A stretch of 64,000 bases of DNA from Marinomonas ushuaiensis DSM 15871 (GTDB taxonomy: Bacteria > Pseudomonadota > Gammaproteobacteria > Pseudomonadales > Marinomonadaceae), in contig NZ_JAMB01000012.1 of the NCBI RefSeq assembly GCF_000521805.1, forward strand, positions 26,031-90,030, written 5' to 3'. Made by a program: the position numbers and the translations under genes. This document shows, piece by piece, positions 33,852 through 41,619 of this stretch; within the stretch, counting starts at the first letter, position 1; each line of letters starts with the position of its first letter. The notes beneath the pieces are model-generated. The model worked only from the letters and a program-made list of their open reading frames with translations, was not told the DNA's origin and did not search any database.

Positions 33852-34292
33852 ATGAATAAAATAATGTTAGTGGTTTCATTGGGCGTCTTGGCTTTGTCGG
33901 GTTGTCAGCCTGCTCAAAACAGGATTCAAACTGCAGGGAATGAACTTGTGCTTGATGGTGTGTGGCAAGTAGAAGATATTGATTTAGGCGGCGTGATTGA
34001 TTCCAGTATGATGACCATTGAGTTTGATGATCAAGGGAGAGTGTCAGGTTCTACCGGATGTAATAGATATACGGCGGAAATTGATGTGGAAGGTGATACT
34101 TTCTTAGTGTCGAAAGCGGCGTCTACTCGTCGTCTCTGTGCGCCTTCACTTAACCTGCAAGAGCAGCGTTTCTTATCTGCGTTAAACGATGTAACGCATT
34201 ATGAATTCAACGGCCATAACGCTTTGATTGTTCTTGATGCTGAAAATAGTCAAAGACTTAAGTTGGTAGAGATGACTTTAAAAGAAGATTAA
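33852..34292 (+). CDS. META-domain (HslJ-like) lipoprotein
   Basis: This is a predicted small outer-membrane or periplasmic lipoprotein of 146 residues. The N-terminus is a lipoprotein signal with lipobox LSGC (cysteine at residue 18). The rest is a META domain: LDGVWQVEDIDLGGV, the hallmark GSTGCNRYTAEI and the cysteine-containing STRRLCAPSLNLQEQRFLSAL. E. coli HslJ, a related protein, is heat-inducible and linked to novobiocin tolerance; whether that applies here is unknown. It stands alone, with a terminator about 60 nt downstream. An AAGGATCTGATA site precedes the ATG. Confidence 0.85.
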   Translation: MNKIMLVVSLGVLALSGCQPAQNRIQTAGNELVLDGVWQVEDIDLGGVIDSSMMTIEFDDQGRVSGSTGCNRYTAEIDVEGDTFLVSKAASTRRLCAPSLNLQEQRFLSALNDVTHYEFNGHNALIVLDAENSQRLKLVEMTLKED

Positions 34293-34349
34293 TACACTAT
34301 TCATTTTCGTCATATAAAGGGTAAGTGCTCTTAAATCTGAATCATCAAG

Positions 34350-34380
34350 AAAAGGTTTCTATTTATAGAAGCCTTTTTTG
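34350..34380 (+). terminator. Terminator after the META lipoprotein (left direct-repeat copy)
   Basis: AGGTTTCTAT and ATAGAAGCCT pair around TT, followed by TTTTTT. The same terminator, nearly base for base, occurs again at 42489-42521. Confidence 0.85.
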
Positions 34381-34599
34381 TTGGTGCTCATATAATAAAG
34401 AATAAGAGTTGGAGGAGTGAGGTGTCGGTGGGTGGAATTTACTCAGGAGGTAGCAGGCATTAAAAAGCTTGAAAAAGTGGAGTGTATTTTGTTTAGAAAG
34501 ATGTGCCGGGCTATCGATATTGTTCACAGTTATTGTCATGATATAGACGATAATAAACTGCATTTTTTGTGTGAGACTAGCTCAGAGGATATTGAGTAG
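34350..34599 (+). pseudogene. Decayed 5' fragment of the Smr-domain gene (left direct repeat)
   Basis: From 34350 to about 34487 this region aligns to 42489-42649 at roughly 85-90% identity by eye, covering a terminator, the ribosome binding site GAGG and the first Smr codons. The left copy has lost 21 nt (seven codons) after the GTG start at 34432. It has also lost one A in the run before AGTGGAGTGTAT, which shifts the frame; in the ancestral frame a TAG follows six codons later. The shared peptide is QEVAGIKKLEK. A 60-codon frame (34417-34599) remains open by chance and encodes nothing recognisable beyond that segment. The spacer up to the end of the oxidoreductase gene at 34640 holds nothing else I can identify. 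Confidence 0.8.
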
Positions 34600-34639
34600 A
34601 AATATCTGCTGAGCGTTTGGTTTCATTTCTGAAAGAAAC

Positions 34640-35713
34640 TTATGACTGAGTCACTGTCAGTACTATTTTCCCCAAATGGTTTTTCTTTTGGAATGCTTCT
34701 TGCGCTTGAACGATTTCCTTGAGTGGATAGGTGTGTGCCACAAGTGGTTTTATCTTTCCTTGCTCAAGATAGCGAATGAGGTTGCCGAATACGTCAGGCG
34801 CTAAAACCGTGCAGCCAAACAAACTCAAGTCTTTCAAGTATAGGGTTCGTACGTCTAGCTCTACAAAGGCACCACCAATGGCGCCAGAAACAGCATAACG
34901 ACCAAAAGGTTTGAGTACTTCTAGGAAAACAGGCCATTGTTGACCAGCAACTAGATCAATAACAACATCGATGCTGCTTTCACCTAAAGCGGCGACTATG
35001 TCATCTTCTCGGGTAAGTGCTTGGTCGGCGCCTATGTCCAATAATGCTTGGCGTTTATCCGCGCTGGTAATCGCAACAACATAGGCTCCGCGAGCTTTTG
35101 CTAATTGTATGGCAGCAGAGCCTACTCCACCGGATGCACCAGAAATCAAAATCCTATCTCGTTCGTTAACATTGGCTCGGCTTAGCATGTTCTCTGCTGT
35201 TGAATAAGAGCAAGGGAATGATGCCAGTTCTATATCTGATAAATGACTTTTGATTGCGTAGGCATGTCTGTCTGCCACTTTCGTATATTCTGCAAAACCA
35301 CCATTACATTCAGAGCCAAAATAACCGGCTGGATTGAGCTTTTCACTGTCGATTTCTTGTAGACAAGGCTCGATTAAAACACGTTCGCCAATTCGGTTTG
35401 GATTGACTTTGCCGCCAACAGCAACGATGGTGCCACACACATCCGCGCCTTGTATAAGAGGAAATGACAGAGCATGACCAGACCAGCTGGCGTCAGAACT
35501 GTCGGCCTCTTTTTTTGAATACCAAGCTAAACGAGTATTGATGTCGGTGTTGTTTACGCCAGCCGCAGAGACGCGAATGAGTACGTCGTGGTTTGTTAGT
35601 GTTGGTACGGATAGGTTATCGCGATAATGTAACTTATCTGTATCACCATGTTCTGTTAGCACGATGCCGCTCATGGTATTTGGAATGGTGTTTTTTGAGA
35701 TTGTGGAGGTCAT
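34640..35713 (-). CDS. Zinc-free MDR-family oxidoreductase (quinone reductase-like)
   Basis: This is a predicted cytoplasmic NAD(P)H-dependent reductase of the medium-chain dehydrogenase family; the substrate is unknown, perhaps a quinone or enone. The GroES-like N-terminal domain has VLIRVSAAGVNNTDINTR and GADVCGTIVAVG. The Rossmann fold carries ISGASGGVGSAAIQLAKARGA near residue 170. The zinc ligands of true alcohol dehydrogenases are absent. I chose the ATG at 35713 (357 residues) because AGGTG lies 8 nt upstream. A GTG at 35722 would overlap the tetR stop as GTGA and is possible but lacks a site. It is co-transcribed with the TetR gene just upstream, so autoregulated induction by an electrophile is a reasonable inference. 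Confidence 0.85.
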   Translation of the reverse strand: MTSTISKNTIPNTMSGIVLTEHGDTDKLHYRDNLSVPTLTNHDVLIRVSAAGVNNTDINTRLAWYSKKEADSSDASWSGHALSFPLIQGADVCGTIVAVGGKVNPNRIGERVLIEPCLQEIDSEKLNPAGYFGSECNGGFAEYTKVADRHAYAIKSHLSDIELASFPCSYSTAENMLSRANVNERDRILISGASGGVGSAAIQLAKARGAYVVAITSADKRQALLDIGADQALTREDDIVAALGESSIDVVIDLVAGQQWPVFLEVLKPFGRYAVSGAIGGAFVELDVRTLYLKDLSLFGCTVLAPDVFGNLIRYLEQGKIKPLVAHTYPLKEIVQAQEAFQKKNHLGKIVLTVTQS

Positions 35714-35718
35714 ATGAA

Positions 35719-36246
35719 TCACCTTTTAGTCTGATGTTTGGTAGTCATGAGAGTGGAAAGCGCGGTTTGAGCAGAGGTAATAGCTTCTGTGCCTAAAATA
35801 GGCCATGCACTGGAAACACCTTCATGTAGTAAAAATAGAATATTTGCTAAATCGGCTCTGTGGCTTTTTGCTGCTAAAAACTGGTGAACCGATTCTTTGT
35901 GCTCTTTAACGGCTTGATCAATCATGGCGTTATCAGGAAATGCAGCAATGGCGTTCATTGATAGGCAACCGTGAGGCGCGTTATCAGTCATCCAGACTTC
36001 AAGTCGCTGAAAAATCGTAGACAGATTTTGTTCACCTTCATTTGATAAACCGTTCTCAAGATAAGCAAGGTAACGCTGGTGGCGATACTCTAGCGCAGCA
36101 ACCACCATCGCTTCCTTTGAAGGGTAGTGTTTATAAAGTGTGCGTAAGCTCACGTTACAAGCGGTCTTTAGCTTGTCAACATTAGGTTCAGCAAAACCAT
36201 ATTGGCTGAATGCAAGCTCAAGACTCGCGGCGATTTGTTGTTTCAA
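35719..36246 (-). CDS. TetR/AcrR family transcriptional regulator
   Basis: This is a predicted DNA-binding repressor. The start is TTG at 36246 (175 residues, reading MKQQIAASLELAFSQYGF), with GGGAG 7 nt upstream. The longer reading frame to 36402 runs through the operator palindrome and lacks a ribosome binding site. The N-terminal helix-turn-helix shows KLKTACNVSLRTLYKHYPSKEAMV. The C-terminal ligand domain contains PHGCLSMNAIAAFPDN, a pattern seen in TetR proteins paired with reductase genes. It is followed directly by the oxidoreductase gene, and two palindromic sites lie just upstream, which suggests autorepression of the two-gene operon. Confidence 0.87.
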   Translation of the reverse strand: MKQQIAASLELAFSQYGFAEPNVDKLKTACNVSLRTLYKHYPSKEAMVVAALEYRHQRYLAYLENGLSNEGEQNLSTIFQRLEVWMTDNAPHGCLSMNAIAAFPDNAMIDQAVKEHKESVHQFLAAKSHRADLANILFLLHEGVSSAWPILGTEAITSAQTALSTLMTTKHQTKR

Positions 36247-36262
36247 AATGCGGCTCCCTAAA

Positions 36263-36307
36263 GGTAGAGTATTTATTCTACCTACAGAGTAGAATAAATG
36301 CTCTACC
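36263..36307 (-). promoter_or_regulatory. Double TetR operator upstream of tetR-oxidoreductase operon
   Basis: Arms GGTAGAGTATTTATTCTAC (36263-36281) and GTAGAATAAATGCTCTACC (36289-36307) are inverted copies with 18 of 19 bases matching, 7 nt apart. Each arm with its flank is itself a palindrome of the form GTAGA-N8-TCTAC (36264-36281 and 36289-36306). This gives two dimer sites about 25 bp apart. Confidence 0.85.
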
Positions 36308-36315
36308 TTTGTCAA
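36286..36315 (-). promoter_or_regulatory. Candidate promoter of the tetR operon
   Basis: On the - strand, TTGACA (36315-36310) is followed after 18 nt by TACTCT (36291-36286). The -35 is consensus and the -10 weak. The promoter overlaps the right operator site, so bound TetR would occlude polymerase. Confidence 0.55.
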
Positions 36316-36471
36316 TGTCGTGTTATCGCGTATAGAGGGCTTTGTTTGGAGTAAGGTGATATCTGACATAGATTTATCGGAATAGTTACTATTTTTCAGC
36401 AAGCTGAAACAGATCTGAATGGTCTAGATTAAAAAAATTAGCTATTTGACGATGTAATAAAAGATTAGAAG

Positions 36472-36509
36472 AACCTCTCTTTACTTTTCATGTTTAGAGA
36501 GGTTTTTTT
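36472..36509 (+). terminator. Orphan Rho-independent terminator
   Basis: AACCTCTCT (36472-36480) pairs perfectly with AGAGAGGTT (36496-36504), extended by A-T pairs inside, and is followed by seven T. It is oriented for + strand transcripts, but no + strand gene lies between the divergent tetR operon and this point. Confidence 0.75.
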
Positions 36510-36577
36510 ATGTTTTTAGAAAAACTTCTAAAAAATAATGTGATTGTTTTTTATTCTGATTCTTGTCAGTTTTTTTA

Positions 36578-36595
36578 TGAAACGATTATGTTTCA
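36578..36595. promoter_or_regulatory. Candidate LacI-type operator
   Basis: TGAAAC and GTTTCA form a perfect palindrome around GATTAT. It lies about 55-70 bp upstream of the candidate promoter of the lacI-ABC operon. The spacing and sequence are compatible with a LacI-family site but the central CG typical of that family is off-centre. Confidence 0.4.
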
Positions 36596-36649
36596 GTTGC
36601 TAAAATAAATTAAATCGTCCTGAAATCATTATCATCTACTTCTATCTTG

Positions 36650-36678
36650 TTGATAACTGTCTTTTTCTGTCATAAATA
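36650..36678 (+). promoter_or_regulatory. Candidate promoter of the lacI-ABC-phosphodiesterase operon
   Basis: TTGATA (36650-36655), a 17-nt spacer and TAAATA (36673-36678) lie 60 nt before the lacI start. It is the best sigma70-like pair in the spacer. Confidence 0.55.
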
Positions 36679-36738
36679 CGTCACGTAATTTTCTTATCCT
36701 TTGTTGCATTAAAGTTTTGCGGTAAAGGGTTGGTCATT

Positions 36739-37758
36739 ATGAACATCAAAGATGTGGCAGCGTTAGCAGGTGTTTCTCCTGCAACGGTTTCGAGGTGCTT
36801 GAATAATACAGGTCCGTTGAGTGATAGCGCTCGGGCTCGTGTTGAAAAAGTGATTGCGTTGACGGGCTACGATGTCAATCAAGCCTCTAAACAGGTCGAT
36901 TTAAACCATAATCCGACCATTGGTGTAATGATTCCAAGCTTATTGAATCCTGTTTTTTCTGAAATTGTGGCAGGGATTCAGCTGCGCGCTCGTCACTTTG
37001 GCTACTCCGTTATTGTTGTTGATACTCAATATGAGCGTAGCAGAGAAAAGCAGGCCATTATCGACTTGATTCGTCAGCGAGTGACGGGCGTGATTCTTAC
37101 CACGGCGTCAGTAGAAGACAACGAAGCTTTGTCTTTATTACGAGAGTTTCACTTTCCTTTTTGCCTTGTCCATAACCAATCTCCAAATGAGCCCTGTGTG
37201 TACGTCGACAACTATCAAGCAGGTTGGGATGTCGCTGACAAGCTGCTGGCGTTAGGTCATCGGAAAGTGGGCATGGTTGCAGGGCGTTTTCAATCTTCCG
37301 ATAGAGCCAAACAACGTTACCTTGGTTTTACAGAAAGACTCAATCAACAATCCGCCTTGCTTCCTATGTCTTTAGTTGAAGTAGATCAGTATGCATTAAC
37401 GCCATTCGATAATACTCAAGGCTCATTTTTTGATTCGCCCTCTGCTCCAACAGCATGGTTTTGCAGTAATGATTTACTGGCGTTGAAGCTGGTGAATCAT
37501 CTGAAAGCGAAAGGTATTTCTATTCCTGACAGGGTTTCTGTCGTGGGTTTTGATGGCATGGCTTTAGGCCAAATTCTTTATCCTCCTTTGGCCACCATTC
37601 AAATACCTCATCACACCATGGGTTTGTACGCGGTGGATTTATTGTTTAACAGCAAACACAAAACAACGCTGCCTTTATCGAGGAAACTAGATTATCAACC
37701 CCATTTTGTGGGAACCATGGCTGAGTGTCAGCCGCCAACAATGCGATGTGTTCTTTAA
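36739..37758 (+). CDS. LacI family transcriptional regulator
   Basis: This is a predicted ligand-responsive repressor for the following transport operon. The ATG at 36739 (339 residues) has AAGGG 9 nt upstream; an in-frame TTG at 36730 is unnecessary. The N-terminal HTH is MNIKDVAALAGVSPATVSRC, followed by the hinge helix region ARVEKVIALTGY. The periplasmic-binding-like domain starts near residue 60 (IGVMIPSLLNPVFSEIVAGI) and ends with FDGMALGQILYPPLATIQIP. The binding-protein gene begins 19 nt after the stop, with no separate terminator or promoter, so regulator and transporter are probably one transcript. Confidence 0.92.
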   Translation: MNIKDVAALAGVSPATVSRCLNNTGPLSDSARARVEKVIALTGYDVNQASKQVDLNHNPTIGVMIPSLLNPVFSEIVAGIQLRARHFGYSVIVVDTQYERSREKQAIIDLIRQRVTGVILTTASVEDNEALSLLREFHFPFCLVHNQSPNEPCVYVDNYQAGWDVADKLLALGHRKVGMVAGRFQSSDRAKQRYLGFTERLNQQSALLPMSLVEVDQYALTPFDNTQGSFFDSPSAPTAWFCSNDLLALKLVNHLKAKGISIPDRVSVVGFDGMALGQILYPPLATIQIPHHTMGLYAVDLLFNSKHKTTLPLSRKLDYQPHFVGTMAECQPPTMRCVL

Positions 37759-37777
37759 AATTTTAGGAGAGAGTTTA

Positions 37778-38785
37778 ATGAGTGTTTTTAAAAAGGTAAT
37801 TAAGCTGACCGTTCTATCGTTAGGGCTTAGCGCAGGAACATCTTACGCAGCGGATGCGATTTGTTATAACTGTCCACCAGAGTGGGCTAATTGGGGTGGG
37901 CAGCTTGAGTTAATTAAAAAAGACTTGGGTATTTCTATCCCGATGGATAATAAAAATTCAGGTCAGACTTTGTCGCAGCTGGTGGCAGAACAAAATAGCC
38001 CAGTCGCGGATGTGGCGTATTACGGCGTATCTTTTGGTATTAAAGCGGCTAAAATCGGCGTGGTAGAGGCTTATAAACCAAAAAATTGGGATAAAATTCC
38101 AACAGGTTTGAAAGACCCTGATGGTAAATGGTTTGCGATTCACTCTGGGACTATTGGTTTTTTTGTTAATAAAGATGCGTTAGATGGCCGCCCTGTACCA
38201 CAGTCATGGAATGATCTTTTAAAACCAGAATACAAGGGAATGGTTGCGTATCTTGATCCGACAAGTGCCTTTGTTGGTTATGCGAGTGCTGTTGCAATTA
38301 ACCAATCTTTTGGTGGCAGTTTGAGCGATTTCACACCAGCCATTAGCTATTTCAAAGAACTTTCTAATAATCGCCCAATCGTTCCTAAGCAAACCGCTTA
38401 CGCTCGTGTTATCTCTGGTGAAATTCCTATTCTTCTTGATTATGATTTCAACGCTTACCGTGCGAAATACAAAGACGGCGCTAATGTTGCTTTTGTGATT
38501 CCTAAAGAAGGTTCTGTTGTTGTGCCTTATGTAATGAGTGCGGTGAAAAATTCGCCAAATCCTAAAAATGCCCACAAAATATTAGATTTTGTCTTATCGG
38601 ATAAAGGTCAAGCTGTATGGGCAGAGGCTTTTCTTCGCCCTGTTATTTCTTCTGCAATGACGCCTGAAATTGAAGCTAAATTTTTACCGGCGACAGATTA
38701 TGAACGAGCGAAAACCGTTGATTTTGGCAAGATGGCAGAAGTGCAATCAGGCTTTGCAGAGCGTTATTTGAACGAAGTCCGTTAA
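37778..38785 (+). CDS. ABC transporter periplasmic substrate-binding protein (AfuA/PhnS/PotD-like)
   Basis: This is a predicted periplasmic receptor of 335 residues. The ATG at 37778 follows AGGAGAGAG. A Sec signal peptide (KKVIKLTVLSLGLSAGTSYA) is cleaved probably after residue 24. The mature protein starts ADAICYNCPPEW, with an unusual CxxC near its N-terminus. Landmarks of the Fe3+/polyamine/phosphonate-type binding family are ADVAYYGVSFG, WFAIHSGTIGFFVNKD, PQSWNDLLKPEYKGMVA and GEIPILLDYDFNA. Family members bind iron, polyamines, sugar phosphates or 2-aminoethylphosphonate. The phosphodiesterase encoded in the same operon favours a phosphorus-containing ligand, by inference. The stem-loop downstream may raise its expression relative to the permeases. 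Confidence 0.88.
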   Translation: MSVFKKVIKLTVLSLGLSAGTSYAADAICYNCPPEWANWGGQLELIKKDLGISIPMDNKNSGQTLSQLVAEQNSPVADVAYYGVSFGIKAAKIGVVEAYKPKNWDKIPTGLKDPDGKWFAIHSGTIGFFVNKDALDGRPVPQSWNDLLKPEYKGMVAYLDPTSAFVGYASAVAINQSFGGSLSDFTPAISYFKELSNNRPIVPKQTAYARVISGEIPILLDYDFNAYRAKYKDGANVAFVIPKEGSVVVPYVMSAVKNSPNPKNAHKILDFVLSDKGQAVWAEAFLRPVISSAMTPEIEAKFLPATDYERAKTVDFGKMAEVQSGFAERYLNEVR

Positions 38786-38800
38786 TGAAAAAGTAGATGT

Positions 38801-38842
38801 CTTTATAAGATAAGGAGCGATGCTGCTCTTTGTCTTATAAGG
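38801..38842 (+). other. Large mRNA stem-loop between binding-protein and permease genes
   Basis: Left arm CTTTATAAGATAAGGAGC (38801-38818) and right arm GCTCTTTGTCTTATAAGG (38825-38842) match at 15 of 18 positions, with one mismatch formable as G-U, around a 6-nt loop. There is no T-tract. It sits 15 nt after the binding-protein stop. Such structures between binding-protein and permease cistrons block 3' decay and favour the upstream product, as known for malE-malF. Confidence 0.75.
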
Positions 38843-38877
38843 AACTGAACGTAAAAATATTGTGTGGCGAAGTCTAT

Positions 38878-39690
38878 ATGAAGCAAAACAGGCAACATTA
38901 CTTATTAATTATTCCGGCAGTCATCCTTTGTTTTGTGTTTTTTTTACTGCCGATGATGAAGTTACTTTGGCTGTCATTAACGGAACAACAAGGAATGAGT
39001 TATTGGTATATTTTAACGAAACCCATTTATTTACGAAGCCTTTTATCAACGCTTTTACTGTCTTTGGTGGTTACTGCTGCGAGTTTAATTATTGCGACCG
39101 TCGTGGGATTGTTTTTGACGCGTTATGAATTTAAAGGCAAGCCAGTATTGGTCGCTATGTTGAGCTTTCCTTTGGTGTTTCCTGGTGTCGTGATTGGTTT
39201 TTTTGTGATCATGCTGGCAGGGCGACAAGGTTTGTTTGCCGAATTGGGGCTCGCTTTGGTAGGTGATCGCTGGACCTTGGCATATTCCATTTCAGGTCTA
39301 TTTATTGGCTATTTATATTTTTCTATTCCTCGTGTAGTGCTCACTGTAATGGGCGCAGCAGAAAAGCTAGATTACAACCTGATTGAGGCGGGTCGTTCGT
39401 TAGGGGCGAATCGTTGGCAACTACTGCGTGATATTACTTTACCGGCTTTAACGCCGGGTTTAATTTCGTCTGGTTCTATTTGTTTTGCAACTTCCATGGG
39501 GGCCTTTGGTACGGCCTTTACGTTGGCGACGAATCTCAATGTATTGCCAATGACGATTTATACCGAATTTACGCTTAATGCCAATTTTGCCATGGCTGCA
39601 GCGTTGAGTTTGATCCTCGGGTTTATCACTTGGTTATGTTTAGCTATTGCTCGTCGTCAAGGTGGTTCGTCATTGGGGATGGGAGGTTGA
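38878..39690 (+). CDS. ABC transporter permease (first subunit)
   Basis: This is an inner-membrane component of the importer, 270 residues with about six hydrophobic helices. The ATG at 38878 is chosen. A TTG at 38830 falls inside the intergenic stem-loop. The ribosome binding site (GGCGAAG) is weak. The cytoplasmic coupling loop reads EAGRSLGANRWQLLRDITLP (EAA motif), which contacts the ATPase. The type matches PotB/AfuB/PhnU-like permeases. The second permease starts one base after the stop, so translation is probably coupled. Confidence 0.87.
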   Translation: MKQNRQHYLLIIPAVILCFVFFLLPMMKLLWLSLTEQQGMSYWYILTKPIYLRSLLSTLLLSLVVTAASLIIATVVGLFLTRYEFKGKPVLVAMLSFPLVFPGVVIGFFVIMLAGRQGLFAELGLALVGDRWTLAYSISGLFIGYLYFSIPRVVLTVMGAAEKLDYNLIEAGRSLGANRWQLLRDITLPALTPGLISSGSICFATSMGAFGTAFTLATNLNVLPMTIYTEFTLNANFAMAAALSLILGFITWLCLAIARRQGGSSLGMGG

Positions 39691-39691
39691 T

Positions 39692-40480
39692 ATGAAAAAG
39701 GGTGTGTATTTTTATCTGCAACTTACGTTTACCTTGGTGGTTTGCGCGTTTTTGATTGTGCCTATTTTTATGTCCATAACCGCTGGGCTGACCAATAATT
39801 ATTTTATCGGTATCAAAAGTGGTTTTACGTTTCGCTGGGTTATCCAGGTATGGAGCCTTTATTCGGATACGATTTGGTTGACCATGAAAATAGCCTTGGT
39901 CACGACAGTTATCAATGTCTGTGTCGGTGTGCCCTGTGCTTATTATTTGGCGCGAACTCGTACTAAGTTCTCTGCCTTTTTAGATGAATGTTTGACCTTG
40001 CCGATTGCTATTCCGGGTATGGCAATCGCTTTGGGTTTGATATCGGTTTATGGCGGTATTAGTGATTTTCGTATGAGCTGGTTATTCATCTTAGTAGGGC
40101 ATGTGATTTTTACTTTGCCATTTATGGTCAAGTCAGTTTTGGCGGTATTGCAAAGCATTAATATTCGACTCTTGGAGGAAGGTGCAGCCAGTTTAGGAGC
40201 AAGCTTTTGGCAGCGTTTTTTTCATGTGATCGTACCGAATTGTAAAACCGGTATTGTCAGCGGTATCTTGATGACGCTGACATTATCTGCAGGAGAATTT
40301 AACCTGACATGGATGTTACATACTCCGATTACTAAAACATTGCCGGTTGGGCTGGCAGACTCTTATGCCTCTATGCGGTTAGAAGTGAGCTCTGCTTATA
40401 CCTTAATTTTCCTCGGTATGATTCTACCGTTATTAGTCGCCGCGCAATGGCTTAATCGTAAACCCAAGCCTAGGGCTTAG
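39692..40480 (+). CDS. ABC transporter permease (second subunit)
   Basis: This is the partner permease of 262 residues, again with about six transmembrane segments and an EAA-type loop (EEGAASLGASFWQRFFHVIVP). The ATG at 39692 has a strong GGGAGG site. Upstream in-frame codons from 39647 overlap the first permease and are rejected. It resembles PotC/PhnV-type subunits. The ATPase gene follows after 32 nt. Confidence 0.87.
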   Translation: MKKGVYFYLQLTFTLVVCAFLIVPIFMSITAGLTNNYFIGIKSGFTFRWVIQVWSLYSDTIWLTMKIALVTTVINVCVGVPCAYYLARTRTKFSAFLDECLTLPIAIPGMAIALGLISVYGGISDFRMSWLFILVGHVIFTLPFMVKSVLAVLQSINIRLLEEGAASLGASFWQRFFHVIVPNCKTGIVSGILMTLTLSAGEFNLTWMLHTPITKTLPVGLADSYASMRLEVSSAYTLIFLGMILPLLVAAQWLNRKPKPRA

Positions 40481-40512
40481 TTGTAACTAAACAATAACTG
40501 CGAATCAATGAT

Positions 40513-41619
40513 ATGGGTAATAAAATGAAGAATGCATCGACCAGTGTGGCGATTACCTTAAAGCAGGTACAGAAAACATTTTTGGATGGCACGTTAGCGC
40601 TTAAGCCTCTCGATTTACATATTGAGAAGGGCGAAATATTGGTTTTGCTGGGCCCATCTGGTTGCGGAAAAACCACCACTTTACGTTTGATTGCGGGTTT
40701 GGAGTTTTGCGATCAAGGGGGGAGTATTTGTTTTGGCGAACGGGATGTAACAGAGATTCCTATAGAGCAGCGTAGGGTTGGAATGGTGTTTCAGTCGTAT
40801 GCTTTGTTTCCTAATATGAATGTCAGTGAAAACATCGCTTATGGTTTGCGAGTGCGGGGTGACAGTAAAGATAGCAAAGATAAAAAAATCCAAGAAATGT
40901 TAGATATGTTCGACTTGCAGGAGTACGCCCATCGTAATATTGATCAGTTGTCGGGTGGACAGCGCCAGCGTGTGGCGTTAGCCAGAGCCATTATTACTGA
41001 GCCTGAGGTGTTGCTTCTTGATGAGCCTTTATCTGCTTTAGATGCTTTTTTGAAAAAACGTTTACGAACAGACATCAATGCTTTGCTAAAGCGTTTAGGT
41101 ATTACCGCCGTTTATGTGACACATGATCAGGAAGAGGCTATGGCGATGGGAGATCGAATTGCCATATTAAATCATGGTGAGATTGTTCAGATAGGGTCAG
41201 CCGAAGACATTTATTTATCGCCAAAAAACGAATTTGTCGCCAATTTTATAGGTCAGATGAATCACTTCGAGGGTCAGCTTAAAGAGCAGGCTTTATCGTT
41301 CGGATCGCATTGTTTGCCATTGTCTGCTGATTTTTATGGCCTACATTCAGAGGGTGATAGGCTTCGCTGTATGTCTCGCCCTGAAGATATTCGTTTAACT
41401 CCGTTTGAAGACTCGAGTGTCATTGGGAAAGTGTCACAAAGTGTTTTTTTAGGAGATAGGACCCGCGTGTTAATCGAAGTAATAGGCTTAGACGATTTGA
41501 TTCACGTTGATTGCTTTGAGCGAAAACGCTATGCCAAAAATGATCCAGTAGGATTGCTTGTTTCACCTGCTAGGTTGGTGTTATTACCAACGAAACCGGC
41601 CGAGGTGACAGTATGTTAA
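40513..41619 (+). CDS. ABC transporter ATP-binding protein (PotA/FbpC-like)
   Basis: This is the ATPase of the importer, 368 residues. Walker A is GPSGCGKTT (47-55), Q-loop VFQSYALFPNM, signature LSGGQRQRVALARA, Walker B LLLDEPLSALD, and the H-loop VTHDQEEAMAMGDR. A C-terminal TOBE-like regulatory domain follows after about residue 250. The start is uncertain between ATG 40513 and ATG 40525, since neither has a strong ribosome binding site. The phosphodiesterase start codon overlaps its end by seven bases, which ties the two products translationally. Confidence 0.93.
   Translation: MGNKMKNASTSVAITLKQVQKTFLDGTLALKPLDLHIEKGEILVLLGPSGCGKTTTLRLIAGLEFCDQGGSICFGERDVTEIPIEQRRVGMVFQSYALFPNMNVSENIAYGLRVRGDSKDSKDKKIQEMLDMFDLQEYAHRNIDQLSGGQRQRVALARAIITEPEVLLLDEPLSALDAFLKKRLRTDINALLKRLGITAVYVTHDQEEAMAMGDRIAILNHGEIVQIGSAEDIYLSPKNEFVANFIGQMNHFEGQLKEQALSFGSHCLPLSADFYGLHSEGDRLRCMSRPEDIRLTPFEDSSVIGKVSQSVFLGDRTRVLIEVIGLDDLIHVDCFERKRYAKNDPVGLLVSPARLVLLPTKPAEVTVC

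Larger units (their letters stand above)
36403..36738. other. Divergent spacer between tetR and lacI
   Basis: Apart from the TetR operators just to the left, these 336 nt contain an orphan + strand terminator (36472-36509), an 18-bp palindrome (36578-36595), a candidate promoter for the lacI operon (36650-36678) and the AAGGG ribosome binding site of lacI. No gene is supported. Confidence 0.6.

Noticed and set aside
36247..36402. N-terminal extension of the TetR gene to 36402
   Set aside because: The stretch contains the operator palindromes and the promoter, has no ribosome binding site and shows no homology-like content.
38820..38840. Six-codon leader peptide MLLFVL in the receptor-permease spacer
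   Set aside because: The AAGGAG lies only two bases from the ATG and the frame is inside the stem-loop; translation is unlikely.
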